A DNA stretch of 8,213 nt from an uncultured Bacillota bacterium (GCA_946546075.1 CAMNNV010000048.1:1-8213), one strand, 5' to 3'; shown: positions 1 through 6,900, numbered from the stretch's first letter. The notes: a model not told the origin generated them from the sequence alone. Numbers and translations: made by a program.

Positions 1-542
1 AGTGCACCGCCGACTACCGTCATCACGATCACGAATGAAGTGGAAAGGTTCCGCCTCTCCTTCTGCTCTTCCGGGGGTTCTGCGTTAGCCGCCGCAATTT
101 TGAACGTGTACACGAGGTATGCCGCAAAGAGTGCGAGGAAGATGACCCCCTCGAATCTGGATATCACATTGTCCAGAAGTCCCAATATCGCAAGTATTAT
201 CGTGCTTCCGATCATGATCGGGATCTCGTACTTCCTCGTTGCCTTCTGCATCAGAAGCGGAGTGATCAGGGCCGTGATCCCCAGGATCAGACCTATGTTC
301 ATGATGTTGCTGCCGACGATGTTACCGATGGCGATACCTGCGCTGCCCTTGACAGCTGCAGATATACTTATGGCCGCCTCCGGGAGGCTCGTGCCCATGG
401 CCACTACGGTGAGCCCGATGACGATCTGCGGTACGTCAAATTTAGCCGCAATGTCAGATGCCCCGGCTACGAACCAGTCGGCACCTTTGACCAGCATGAC
501 GAACCCAACTATTAACATGATCGCTGATATAACGATTTCCAA
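1..542 (-). CDS. Na+/Ca2+ exchanger-family (CaCA) antiporter, 3' end outside window
   Basis: This is the N-terminal half of a cation/Ca2+ antiporter of the CaCA family (YrbG type), an inner-membrane protein that exchanges Ca2+ for Na+ (or H+). About 180 residues are visible. They are strongly hydrophobic and contain the first alpha-repeat: GTSLPE (about residues 50-55, with the ion-binding Glu) followed by GNIVGSNIMN (about 73-82). The second alpha-repeat expected in this family would lie beyond base 1. The start is taken as TTG at 542-540 because AAGGAG (551-556) sits 8 bases upstream; the next ATG is 8 codons in and has no comparable site. The gene begins 18 bases after the stop of the transpeptidase gene, so it is very likely co-transcribed with it. 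Family assignment is secure; the actual ion specificity is inference. Confidence 0.9.
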   Translation of the reverse strand, partial: MEIVISAIMLIVGFVMLVKGADWFVAGASDIAAKFDVPQIVIGLTVVAMGTSLPEAAISISAAVKGSAGIAIGNIVGSNIMNIGLILGITALITPLLMQKATRKYEIPIMIGSTIILAILGLLDNVISRFEGVIFLALFAAYLVYTFKIAAANAEPPEEQKERRNLSTSFVIVMTVVGGA

Positions 543-550
543 AATCTTTT

Positions 551-556
551 CTCCTT
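551..556 (-). promoter_or_regulatory. Ribosome binding site fixing a TTG start
   Basis: AAGGAG on the minus strand lies 8 bases before TTG at 542-540. It selects this non-ATG start for the antiporter and lies in the 18-base gap after the transpeptidase stop codon. Confidence 0.75.
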
Positions 557-560
557 AATA

Positions 561-1922
561 CTAGTACAGCATGAGATCCTGCAGCACTTTGTTTGCGATG
601 CTTCCCGCAACACTTGTACCGTATCCGCCGTTTTCTACCATGACGACGAAAGCATATGGATGGGCATCATCGTCCAGGAAACCTGCGAACCATGCATTCG
701 GTCTCTTGTCCCCTCCGACTTCCGCCGTACCGGATTTCGCACAGACATCGAGTCCCGGGAACATGTTGGAACCGTAATGGTTCTTTACATTGTTCGCCAG
801 CATCTCTTTGAGTGTGGATGCCGTGGACGCCTCGATCATCTCGATCTGCCCACCATCCCCTACAGGGAGTTTTTCCTTGAGGGAATCGGCCCAGGAATCG
901 CGCACGACGATATAAGGCTCTGCAGCCGATCCGCCGCCTGCTATGCCTCCCATAAAGATCATCATAGCACATGGGTTCACCATGTCTTTGTACTGGCCGA
1001 TACCGGTCCAGGCAAGATCGATGCCCTTTCTCGGGTATTCAAACGTTCCTGCTGCCGTCTTGATCCCGTCGATGCTGTAGCCCTCGTCGAGATGCGCTTT
1101 GCCGACGTACTTTTTGAGAGTACGGCCGCCCACCTTTTGGGCAAGCTGTCCGAAATAAACGTTACAGGACTCTTCGAGAGCCTCCTTCATGTCCACGTCG
1201 CCGTGAGCCGAAAGGTCCGTCACCTTGTCTCCGTGACCGTAATCTTCCACGCCCGAACAGTGTACCGAGAACTCCTGGGAGCCTTCGACCGTCTCGAGAG
1301 CCGCTGCAGCCGTGAGGACTTTGAATGTAGAGCCCGGTGCATATTTCGCCGACGTGAATCGGTTGATGTAAACGCCGGAATCATCGTCGTCCGAGATCTT
1401 CGGCGGATGCTTCGGATCGTATGTCGGCGTGCTGACCATGCAGATCATCTCGCCCGTCTTGTAATTGTAGACACCCACGCATCCTTTGCGGTCGCCCAGA
1501 GCCTGATAGGCTGTGGCACATGCGCTTCCGTTCAAAGTAAGGTGCACTTCTTTGCCCTCCTGGTTGAGGGAGTACACGCCGTTGATCAGGTCGTAGCCCA
1601 CCAGCTCATCTGCCAGGGCCCTGTTCGCACCTGTGGATATGTTGTTGTCCTTGTCTCCTGTGATGTGCATGAGCGCTTTTCTGACGTTCGAGTTGTCGTT
1701 GTACTTCATGCCATCCGAAGTGTTCCTCATGAGAAGTTCGCCGTTTCTGTCGTAGAGCACTCCCATCTTGATGTCACCCTTCGTGTATACGTCTCGGTTG
1801 CCTTCGTAGGCCGCCCAGTCAGCTCCGTTTACTACGTAACGGTAGGAGAAGATCCCGACGCCGAGTACCAGGACAAGCCCGAGGAGGAGACACATGATCG
1901 CCCTTTTTTCTATCTTTTTCAT
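561..1922 (-). CDS. Class B penicillin-binding protein (peptidoglycan D,D-transpeptidase)
   Basis: A 453-residue membrane-anchored transpeptidase that crosslinks peptidoglycan stem peptides outside the cell membrane. One N-terminal membrane segment (about residues 9-30) is followed by a short dimerisation-type region and the penicillin-binding domain. All three active-site motifs are present: STFK (198-201, nucleophile Ser198), SCN (252-254) and KSGT (396-399), with WFAGF at 411-415. It is shorter than typical FtsI or PBP2 and resembles the small PbpA type found beside rodA in Actinobacteria and Clostridia. The ATG overlaps the TGA of the upstream SEDS gene as ATGA (1919-1922), which implies translational coupling; GGAG (1933-1936) lies 10 bases upstream. 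It should be the transpeptidase partner of that SEDS polymerase. Whether the pair serves division, elongation or sporulation cannot be told from sequence. Confidence 0.95.
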   Translation of the reverse strand: MKKIEKRAIMCLLLGLVLVLGVGIFSYRYVVNGADWAAYEGNRDVYTKGDIKMGVLYDRNGELLMRNTSDGMKYNDNSNVRKALMHITGDKDNNISTGANRALADELVGYDLINGVYSLNQEGKEVHLTLNGSACATAYQALGDRKGCVGVYNYKTGEMICMVSTPTYDPKHPPKISDDDDSGVYINRFTSAKYAPGSTFKVLTAAAALETVEGSQEFSVHCSGVEDYGHGDKVTDLSAHGDVDMKEALEESCNVYFGQLAQKVGGRTLKKYVGKAHLDEGYSIDGIKTAAGTFEYPRKGIDLAWTGIGQYKDMVNPCAMMIFMGGIAGGGSAAEPYIVVRDSWADSLKEKLPVGDGGQIEMIEASTASTLKEMLANNVKNHYGSNMFPGLDVCAKSGTAEVGGDKRPNAWFAGFLDDDAHPYAFVVMVENGGYGTSVAGSIANKVLQDLMLY

Positions 1923-4207
1923 TTGTGATCATCTCCAAAAATATCTTCCAGCGTCAGCGGGCTTTCTTCGTTTTGCTGAGCCTGCTTCCTGCGGCGCTGT
2001 TCCTGCTCGTATTCTCTCTGTCTTCTGATTTTCTCTTCCTGAGACACCCTGCCGGAGGATGCGCTTCTGCCCTTCGGCTTATGCTGCGGTACAGGAGTCT
2101 TCCTCTGGGCACCGCTCTGATGGACAGATTTCTGCGCCTTCTTGCTGCTCGCCGCCTTCTTTTCCGGCTGCGGTTTCGGCTGCGGCTGCGGTGCTACTTT
2201 CTCGTATCTTCCTTCGAAGCTGTTATCTTCTCCCGGCCTTGCATTTCCGAAATTCCTGAAGAATTCCTCATCGCTCTGGTCGCGGTATTCGTGACTTCTC
2301 TTGTTGGTGAAATGACCGCCGGCTTCGTTTGAGCCCTGCATCATGGTGGCCTTCTTGTCATCATAGGAATACTGGCTCGGTGCAGGTCTGGACTGGTTCG
2401 CTGCTGCCGCGCGTCTTGCTGCTGCAGAAGCCGCTCCGCCTCCTACGCCGATGCTGTCGAGTATATCTTCCGGCTCCATCGGGCCATTGGCTTCCATCTC
2501 GCTGTCGAACTCACCCTTCTTATCCAGTTTCACCGCAAAGCTTGCGTTCTGCCGCGTGTCTGCAGCCTTCAGGAAGGCCAGCATACCCCAGGACGCCAGC
2601 ATACTCGTACCACCCGCCGAAAGGAACGGGAAGGTAACGCCTGTGATCGGCAGCAGATCCACCGTACCGAACACATTGAGGATCGTCTGGAAAATGAACA
2701 TGGACATGGCACCGCATGCTGCGATGCTGTAATACGTCGAACGTCCTGCGATGATCGATCTTACGGCGAACACCCCAAGTGTCACGATGCAAAGAGTCAG
2801 GAGGATGGCTATCACCAGGCCCCATTCTTCGCAGACGAGACAGAACACCAGGTCTGTCGGTGCTGCCGCCACATCTCCAAAGGCGCCGTTTCCTGCTCCG
2901 AGACCCGGGATCCCTCCGCTGGCAGCGCTGCACATGGCCTGTACCTGTTGGAACCCGCTGTCTGTCGGATCATCCCAGGCGTGCCCCCATATAGCGAATC
3001 TGTCGGCAATGTATGGCTTAAATCGGAGGACCATCATGCCCATGACACCTGCTGCGCCTACGACGAGAAGGAGTCTGGAGAAGTCCCCTGATCTGAGGAA
3101 TGAGATGACAAGGAAAGTCACGAAGAAGATCATGGCCGTTCCGAAGTCACCCATGATGGCCAGGCAGCCGAGGCAGAACACCGAGAAGACGAGGAATATC
3201 ATCATATTCTTTCGTTTCTGCAGTTCATCCAGCGTCGCTGCGCCTATGAAAATGAAAACGATTTTTACTAATTCTGATGGCTGGAATGAGAATCCGCCGA
3301 TCTTTACCCAGTTCGTCGCTCCGTACTTGAGCTGGCCCATGGTGATGTTGATGAACAGGAGCACCACGCTGATGGCGATGAGTACATACGCCAGTTTCTT
3401 GACCCTGTTCAGATCCCTGAGCAGCCAGCAGAACGCGAAGAACAGTATGACTCCCAAAGTCACACTGACGGATTGCTTCAATATCGTTCCCGGATATGCC
3501 GTTGTCGTCACCGCAAGGCACATAGTGCAAAGGAAGAAAGCGATGGTCTCCATCTCGAAGCCGACCCTCTTGAACCTCCTCATCAGCACGAAATACACCC
3601 ACATCGTGAGGCACAGCAGTGCGTATCCCGGAATGAGTCCCGGCGGGAAGTCCTCTCCCAGAGCCACCTTGAACTGGATGACGGTCAGGAACTGAAAAAT
3701 CGTAAGCGCAATAAGAGAAGGCCATGGAGAGATGTTCTTCGTTCTCTTCTTTCGCTTCTCTATGTTTTCCATTCTTTCCTGGAGGCTGACAGGATACAGA
3801 GTGAAGTCCGATCCTCCTATGGTCAGGATATCTCCCGCGCCGATCTCCGTCGGTCCCTGGACGACATCCCCGTTTATCATCGATCCGTTTTTGCTCAAAA
3901 GGTCCTCGTACTTCCAGATACCCTTCGAGTCTCTGATGAGGGTACCGTGGCTCCTCGACACGCTGCCGAGATTGATGACCACATCGCATCCGCGGCCCCT
4001 TCCCAGGAGGTTCTCCCAGTGGGTCAGCGGCACGCTCGTGCCATCCGGGCACCCTAAGTAAGCCCATATCTCTGACGGATTTCGCGCCAGCATGAGGGAC
4101 CGGATCTGCCTTACCAGTATATAGAGAGCCAGGAACATGAATACCCATCTGACTCCCGTTGTGAAGTAGAGCTTCGCCAGCTCTATCGCATTTTCAAGAA
4201 AATCCAT
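1919..4207 (-). CDS. FHA-domain / SEDS glycosyltransferase fusion (FtsW/RodA/SpoVE family)
   Basis: A 762-residue fusion, about twice the usual SEDS length. One membrane segment (about residues 18-34) comes first, then a cytoplasmic FHA phosphothreonine-binding domain (about 60-140) with its key residues GR (69-70), SRSH (84-87) and NG (107-108 and 112-113). The multi-spanning SEDS core runs from about 160 to 548 and polymerises glycan strands from lipid II. SEDS motifs seen are FQPSE (308-312), GDFGTA (353-358), PTDLVF (450-455, where Asp452 matches the Asp held to be catalytic in RodA) and TGVTFPFLSAGGTS (522-535). A hydrophilic tail of about 210 residues, rich in Ala, Pro, Gln, Lys and Arg, looks disordered. 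The ATG at 4207 has a purine-rich GAGG site a few bases upstream. It is the first gene of the operon. The FHA domain suggests recruitment by a Ser/Thr kinase such as a PASTA kinase; this is inference. Confidence 0.95.
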   Translation of the reverse strand: MDFLENAIELAKLYFTTGVRWVFMFLALYILVRQIRSLMLARNPSEIWAYLGCPDGTSVPLTHWENLLGRGRGCDVVINLGSVSRSHGTLIRDSKGIWKYEDLLSKNGSMINGDVVQGPTEIGAGDILTIGGSDFTLYPVSLQERMENIEKRKKRTKNISPWPSLIALTIFQFLTVIQFKVALGEDFPPGLIPGYALLCLTMWVYFVLMRRFKRVGFEMETIAFFLCTMCLAVTTTAYPGTILKQSVSVTLGVILFFAFCWLLRDLNRVKKLAYVLIAISVVLLFINITMGQLKYGATNWVKIGGFSFQPSELVKIVFIFIGAATLDELQKRKNMMIFLVFSVFCLGCLAIMGDFGTAMIFFVTFLVISFLRSGDFSRLLLVVGAAGVMGMMVLRFKPYIADRFAIWGHAWDDPTDSGFQQVQAMCSAASGGIPGLGAGNGAFGDVAAAPTDLVFCLVCEEWGLVIAILLTLCIVTLGVFAVRSIIAGRSTYYSIAACGAMSMFIFQTILNVFGTVDLLPITGVTFPFLSAGGTSMLASWGMLAFLKAADTRQNASFAVKLDKKGEFDSEMEANGPMEPEDILDSIGVGGGAASAAARRAAAANQSRPAPSQYSYDDKKATMMQGSNEAGGHFTNKRSHEYRDQSDEEFFRNFGNARPGEDNSFEGRYEKVAPQPQPKPQPEKKAASSKKAQKSVHQSGAQRKTPVPQHKPKGRSASSGRVSQEEKIRRQREYEQEQRRRKQAQQNEESPLTLEDIFGDDHK

Positions 4208-4235
4208 TTTACCTCTTCTTTTGTGCTGATATCTC

Positions 4236-4244
4236 TGATATACT
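4236..4244 (+). promoter_or_regulatory. Possible extended -10 promoter for the TSCPD gene
   Basis: TG-A-TATACT on the plus strand fits an extended -10 element. No convincing -35 hexamer lies 16-18 bases upstream. It would start a transcript near 4251, about 58 bases before the ATG at 4309. Based on motif match only. Confidence 0.4.
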
Positions 4245-4277
4245 ATCCTTTAATCAGAACGAGCATTCCAATCATTG

Positions 4278-4286
4278 ATTATATCA
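4278..4286 (-). promoter_or_regulatory. Possible extended -10 promoter for the SEDS-PBP-antiporter operon
   Basis: On the minus strand TG-A-TATAAT is a perfect extended -10 element (hexamer at 4283-4278). The -35 region is weak. The predicted start near 4271 gives a leader of about 64 bases before the ATG at 4207. It faces the plus-strand candidate at 4236-4244, so the two leaders would overlap by roughly 20 bases. Confidence 0.5.
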
Positions 4287-4308
4287 CGAAAGGTAGGATT
4301 AATCTATC

Positions 4309-4566
4309 ATGAACTACAGTTACAAGACATCAGGCACCTGTTCACATATGGTCAACTTCGCTATAGATAACGGCAAACTCCACGATGTAGAGTTCTTTGG
4401 CGGCTGCAACGGCAACCTCAAGGCCATCGGCAAACTCGTCGAAGGCAAGGACGCTACCGAAGTCCGCGACATTCTGCTGGGCAACACCTGCGGCTTCAAA
4501 GGCACATCCTGCGGCGACCAGCTTGCCCGCGCCATCGACCATGCACTGAGCACACAGCGCATATAG
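4309..4566 (+). CDS. TSCPD domain-containing small protein (TIGR03905-like)
   Basis: An 85-residue protein that consists of a single TSCPD domain, a small Cys-containing domain found alone or at the C terminus of some class II (B12-dependent) ribonucleotide reductases. Four cysteines are visible: C11, C33 (in GGCNGN), C61 (NTCG) and C68 (in GTSCGDQLA, the variant of the motif that names the domain). They could bind a metal, but this is inference, and the stand-alone protein has no role I can state. No signal peptide or membrane segment is seen. The ATG has a modest purine-rich site (4289-4297) 11 bases upstream. The gene is monocistronic: it diverges from the cell-wall operon and converges on nfo across a shared terminator. 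Confidence 0.85.
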   Translation: MNYSYKTSGTCSHMVNFAIDNGKLHDVEFFGGCNGNLKAIGKLVEGKDATEVRDILLGNTCGFKGTSCGDQLARAIDHALSTQRI

Positions 4567-4608
4567 GCCATCCGCGAAACGTATCGCGAAACATATAAGA
4601 GATGAAAA

Positions 4609-4638
4609 CCCCACTTCGCTGAAGCGGGATCTTTTTGT
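4609..4638. terminator. Bidirectional intrinsic terminator between TSCPD gene and nfo
   Basis: A hairpin with arms CCCACTTC (4610-4617) and GAAGCGGG (4621-4628) closes on a 3-base loop. The plus strand continues into ATCTTTTTG, the minus strand into GTTTTC. One position is an A-C mismatch in plus-strand RNA but a G-U pair in minus-strand RNA, so the fold is better for nfo. It sits between the two convergent stop codons. Confidence 0.75.
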
Positions 4639-4648
4639 TGCATTATTT

Positions 4649-5485
4649 CTACTTCAGCATCTCGATCTCCCGGCCGTATCCCGGCAGCTCATTCGGTGTC
4701 TCCAGGATGCACGGAAGTCCTACCAATTTCGGATGGTGCACGATGCGCTTGATCGCTTCGAACCCCAAAGTCCCTTCGCCGATCTTCGCGTGGCGGTCTT
4801 TGTGCGCCCCCACATCGTTCAGGCTGTCGTTGATGTGTAGCGCCCGGAGCCGTTCAAGTCCTACTACCTTATCGAACTGTGTGAGAACACCGTCAGGATC
4901 CTTTGCGATATCGTAGCCCGCGTCGCTGACGTGGCACGTGTCCAGGCACACACCCATCTTCTCTTTGAGTTCCACCCTGTCGATGATCTCTCTGAGCTCC
5001 TCGAATGTCCCGCCGATCTCGGAGCCTTTGCCTGCCATGGTCTCCAGGAGCACGATTGTCGACTGCTGCGGGGTCAGGATCCTGTTCAGCAGATCCGCGA
5101 TCTGCTCTATCCCAGTCTCCACGCCCTGTCCCACGTGGCTTCCCGGATGGAAGTTGTAGTAGTTTCCCGGCAGGTACTCCATGCGTTTCATGTCATCCGA
5201 CATCGCTTCATACGCAAAAGCGCGCACGTTCTCCTTGGCTGAGCAGGGGTTCAGCGTGTACGGCGCATGGGCCACCAGTTTGCCGAACTTCTCCCGCTCC
5301 AGGATGTCTCTCAATGCCTTCGCATCCTCCGGGTCGATCTCCTTCGCCTTGCCGCCCCGCGGATTTCTCGTAAAAAACGCGAAGGTGTTCGCATTTATGC
5401 TGAGGGCCGCCTTGCCCATGGACAGGAATCCTCCCGCCGATGACAGGTGGCAGCCGATGTATATCGTGTCGTTTTTTTTCGCCAT
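4649..5485 (-). CDS. nfo: Endonuclease IV (AP endonuclease, deoxyribonuclease IV)
   Basis: A 278-residue AP endonuclease of base excision repair. It cuts the phosphodiester backbone 5' to abasic sites using a trinuclear zinc centre in a TIM barrel. All nine expected metal ligands can be placed: H73 (VAHAPY), H113 (FHPGSH), E148 (LLETMAG), D182 and H185 (LDTCH), H217 (LHIND), D230 and H232 (DRH) and E262 (LETPNE). Length and motif order match the family, so the enzyme should be active. The ATG at 5485 has AAAGGA (5493-5498) 7 bases upstream. Two TATAAT boxes lie 70-95 bases upstream, so it probably has its own promoter although the orphan gene upstream reads the same way. Transcription should end at the hairpin at 4609-4628. 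Confidence 0.97.
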   Translation of the reverse strand: MAKKNDTIYIGCHLSSAGGFLSMGKAALSINANTFAFFTRNPRGGKAKEIDPEDAKALRDILEREKFGKLVAHAPYTLNPCSAKENVRAFAYEAMSDDMKRMEYLPGNYYNFHPGSHVGQGVETGIEQIADLLNRILTPQQSTIVLLETMAGKGSEIGGTFEELREIIDRVELKEKMGVCLDTCHVSDAGYDIAKDPDGVLTQFDKVVGLERLRALHINDSLNDVGAHKDRHAKIGEGTLGFEAIKRIVHHPKLVGLPCILETPNELPGYGREIEMLK

Positions 5486-5554
5486 TATTCGATCCTTTCT
5501 CTGTGTGGGGATCCGTCGCCATTGTGGCTGCGCCGCCCACTTTTTGCTGACCTC

Positions 5555-5583
5555 ATTATAGTATATGGGCGCGCATTATACCA
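5555..5583 (-). promoter_or_regulatory. Two candidate -10 boxes upstream of nfo
   Basis: On the minus strand TGG-TATAAT (5583-5575, an extended -10) and a second TATAAT (5560-5555) lie between the stop of the orphan gene (5586) and the nfo start (5485). Neither has a good -35 hexamer. Predicted leaders are about 60-85 bases. The first box is directly next to the upstream stop codon. Confidence 0.45.
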
Positions 5584-5585
5584 CT

Positions 5586-6419
5586 CTATGCGTACACATA
5601 CGGCAAAACGCTCTCCTTCAGTATATTTCGGAGCCGCGACAGATTCTTTGCATCATTTTCGCCTGTGACGATGATCCTCCCCAGGCCGGTGTCTTCGCAG
5701 AGCAACAGTTCGATCACTTTCTTGCCAGCTGCCGCCCGGTACTCCTCATCGCTGAGCAACCCAAAATGCTCATGTATGATCGTGGATCCGTCTGCGAAGA
5801 TTATTGTGAAATCCGGGTAAAACGTCTTATAAAGTCTGCCGCCCCTCTCTTCGGCATAGGCCCTGTCGCCTATGTCCGTGATATCGATCAAAGTCGCCTT
5901 CTCGTATTGATATGGTATGCAAAGTTCCTCATACAGATTGGCGATCAGCTGCTCCGAAAGACTTCTCACCCATATACCCTTGCTGGTCAGGATCTTGAGG
6001 TCTTCCCGCCTGTACGGATTCTCGCTCTGCTTGCCGATGCACTCCAGCTGCTTTGCCGTCCAAAACAGGCGCTCTACGTCTACCGCCGGATCTTTGAATC
6101 TGGCTCTTAGCGCTTTCTCGGGATCGATCTTGCCCTTCCTCGCTTTTTTGATGGCCTTTCGCAGTGCGTCCCTGCATGCCTTGAGTTCCTTGATTTTAAG
6201 GTCTAGGTATTTCGCACGGATCAGCTCGTCCCTGCGTTTCGGATTTTTCGTGACAGCCTTGGTTTTCTTGCCTTTTTTCTCCTGATAATAGAACCTTTCG
6301 TTTATTTCCCTTACTGTGATGTATCCTCCTTTGATTCTCTTTCTTTCCTCGCTCATTTCACTGATTCTGTCTCCCCAGAACTTTTCGAGTTCTTTCATCT
6401 TAGTTACTGCTGTACTCAT
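5586..6419 (-). CDS. Uncharacterised protein with PD-(D/E)XK nuclease-like C-terminal domain
   Basis: A 277-residue, probably cytoplasmic protein without a certain name. Residues about 1-110 are rich in Lys, Arg and Glu and look helical, partly coiled coil. The C-terminal half resembles unnamed Clostridia proteins with a PD-(D/E)XK-like pattern: an SEQLIAN helix with Glu156, IPYQYE (168-173), YPDFTI (201-206, Asp203) and HEHFG (216-220, Glu217). The usual catalytic Lys after the acidic residue is not there (EHF instead), so activity is uncertain. The family link is from memory of the motif order, not from a search. I chose ATG 6419 because AAGGGG (6428-6433) lies 8 bases upstream; an in-frame ATG at 6593 would add 58 residues but has no such site and would start upstream of the predicted promoter. 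The gene lies directly downstream of the promoter at 6481-6509 and of the repeat array. Confidence 0.7.
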   Translation of the reverse strand: MSTAVTKMKELEKFWGDRISEMSEERKRIKGGYITVREINERFYYQEKKGKKTKAVTKNPKRRDELIRAKYLDLKIKELKACRDALRKAIKKARKGKIDPEKALRARFKDPAVDVERLFWTAKQLECIGKQSENPYRREDLKILTSKGIWVRSLSEQLIANLYEELCIPYQYEKATLIDITDIGDRAYAEERGGRLYKTFYPDFTIIFADGSTIIHEHFGLLSDEEYRAAAGKKVIELLLCEDTGLGRIIVTGENDAKNLSRLRNILKESVLPYVYA

Positions 6420-6427
6420 TTTTACTA

Positions 6428-6433
6428 CCCCTT
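6428..6433 (-). promoter_or_regulatory. Ribosome binding site deciding the start of the orphan gene
   Basis: AAGGGG on the minus strand, 8 bases before ATG 6419-6417. It supports this start over the in-frame ATG at 6593. Confidence 0.7.
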
Positions 6434-6480
6434 CATTAATCTCTTTAGTCTCAACCGGACAATTGCTGCTTATTATCCAT

Positions 6481-6509
6481 ATATTACCATTATTGGAGGT
6501 GTGTGTAAA
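6481..6509 (-). promoter_or_regulatory. Sigma-A-type promoter for the orphan gene
   Basis: On the minus strand TTTACA (6509-6504, 5 of 6 to TTGACA) is followed after exactly 17 bases by TAATAT (6486-6481, 4 of 6 to TATAAT), with TGG directly before it as an extended -10. The predicted start near 6474 gives a leader of about 55 bases to ATG 6419. This is the best promoter in the window. It lies about 70 bases on the gene side of the repeat array. Confidence 0.6.
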
Positions 6510-6576
6510 TATTTTCCATACGAATATTCCTGTTTGCGCCTTTCTTTTTCTCCTTTCCGCCTCTTTTTCTTTGTAA

Positions 6577-6896
6577 AGTTGGAATGTCGACAAAGGGCTT
6601 CGTTGCCTCTTCCGACTTTCTGCACTTTTTTATCCATATAGTTGTAATCCGTGCCTGGCACGTCAAGGAGGATTACAACTTTTCGTACTTATTCAGAAAA
6701 AAGTGGGAATCTCGTCTTGGCATAGCGAGATATATTTCAACTTTTTACGATTATTTTTCAGATAGTTGAAATCTTCTCTATCATGGCCTTAGAAATTACT
6801 ACTCTCTATGATTTTTCTACAAATAGTTGAAAGCAAGAACAAAACAACTCTGTAAATTCCAACTCCTCTTAATTATTTCTGCAGATAGTTGAAATC
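6577..6896. repeat. Tandem array of imperfect hairpin units with a 61-63 base period
   Basis: An AGTTG-type arm starts at 6577, 6640, 6702, 6764, 6825 and 6887 (steps 63, 62, 62, 61, 62). A matching CAACT-type arm ends at 6617, 6680, 6742, 6803 and 6864. Each pair encloses about 30 variable bases, giving five potential hairpins of 40-41 bases. The spacers between hairpins are 21-22 bases, T-rich and similar to each other, roughly ATTATTTCTGCAGAT at their end. The last arm (6887-6896) has no partner, so the array ends there. Hairpins 1-3 pair best, 4 and 5 less well. The array is AT-rich next to the GC-rich block that follows at 6901. No reading frame or known RNA family is recognised. The strand of any transcript is unknown. 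Confidence 0.75.
6640..6680. repeat. Best-conserved hairpin of the array (unit 2)
   Basis: The arms AGTTGTAATCC (6640-6650) and GGATTACAACT (6670-6680) are perfect 11-base inverted repeats around a 19-base loop. At the start of the loop CGTGC/GCACG around CTG could form an inner 5-base-pair stem, using one C of the outer arm. On the plus strand the hairpin runs into TTTTCG. Confidence 0.8.
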
Positions 6897-6900
6897 GAGT

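Noticed and set aside
40..558. 172-residue plus-strand reading frame
   Set aside because: It is antisense to the antiporter, whose GTSLPE and GNIVGSN motifs show the true strand.
660..1928. 422-residue plus-strand reading frame
   Set aside because: It lies antisense to the transpeptidase, which has all its catalytic motifs. The plus-strand protein shows no recognisable domain and has no ribosome binding site.
2751..3695. 314-residue plus-strand reading frame
   Set aside because: It is antisense to the SEDS core with its conserved motifs; a codon-bias shadow.
6420..6593. 58-residue N-terminal extension of the orphan protein
   Set aside because: The in-frame ATG at 6593 has no ribosome binding site, the extension covers the predicted promoter, and a good site lies before ATG 6419.
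6584..6769. Small plus-strand gene of 61 codons within the array
   Set aside because: It has no ribosome binding site and simply crosses the repeat units; its sequence has no recognisable features.
6577..6896. Functional CRISPR array
   Set aside because: The period fits, but the units are only similar, not near-identical. The conserved part would be about 40 bases with about 20-base spacers, and no cas gene lies in the window.
6577..6896. Integron attC sites
   Set aside because: The arms do not match GTTRRRY/RYYYAAC (GTTGAAA and GTTGTAA fail), sites are 62 bases apart with no cassettes, and no integrase gene is seen.
5586..6896. Type III toxin-antitoxin locus (ToxIN type)
   Set aside because: Repeats upstream of a gene for a nucleic-acid enzyme recall this class, but ToxI repeats are shorter and nearly identical, and the protein does not look like ToxN in size or motifs.
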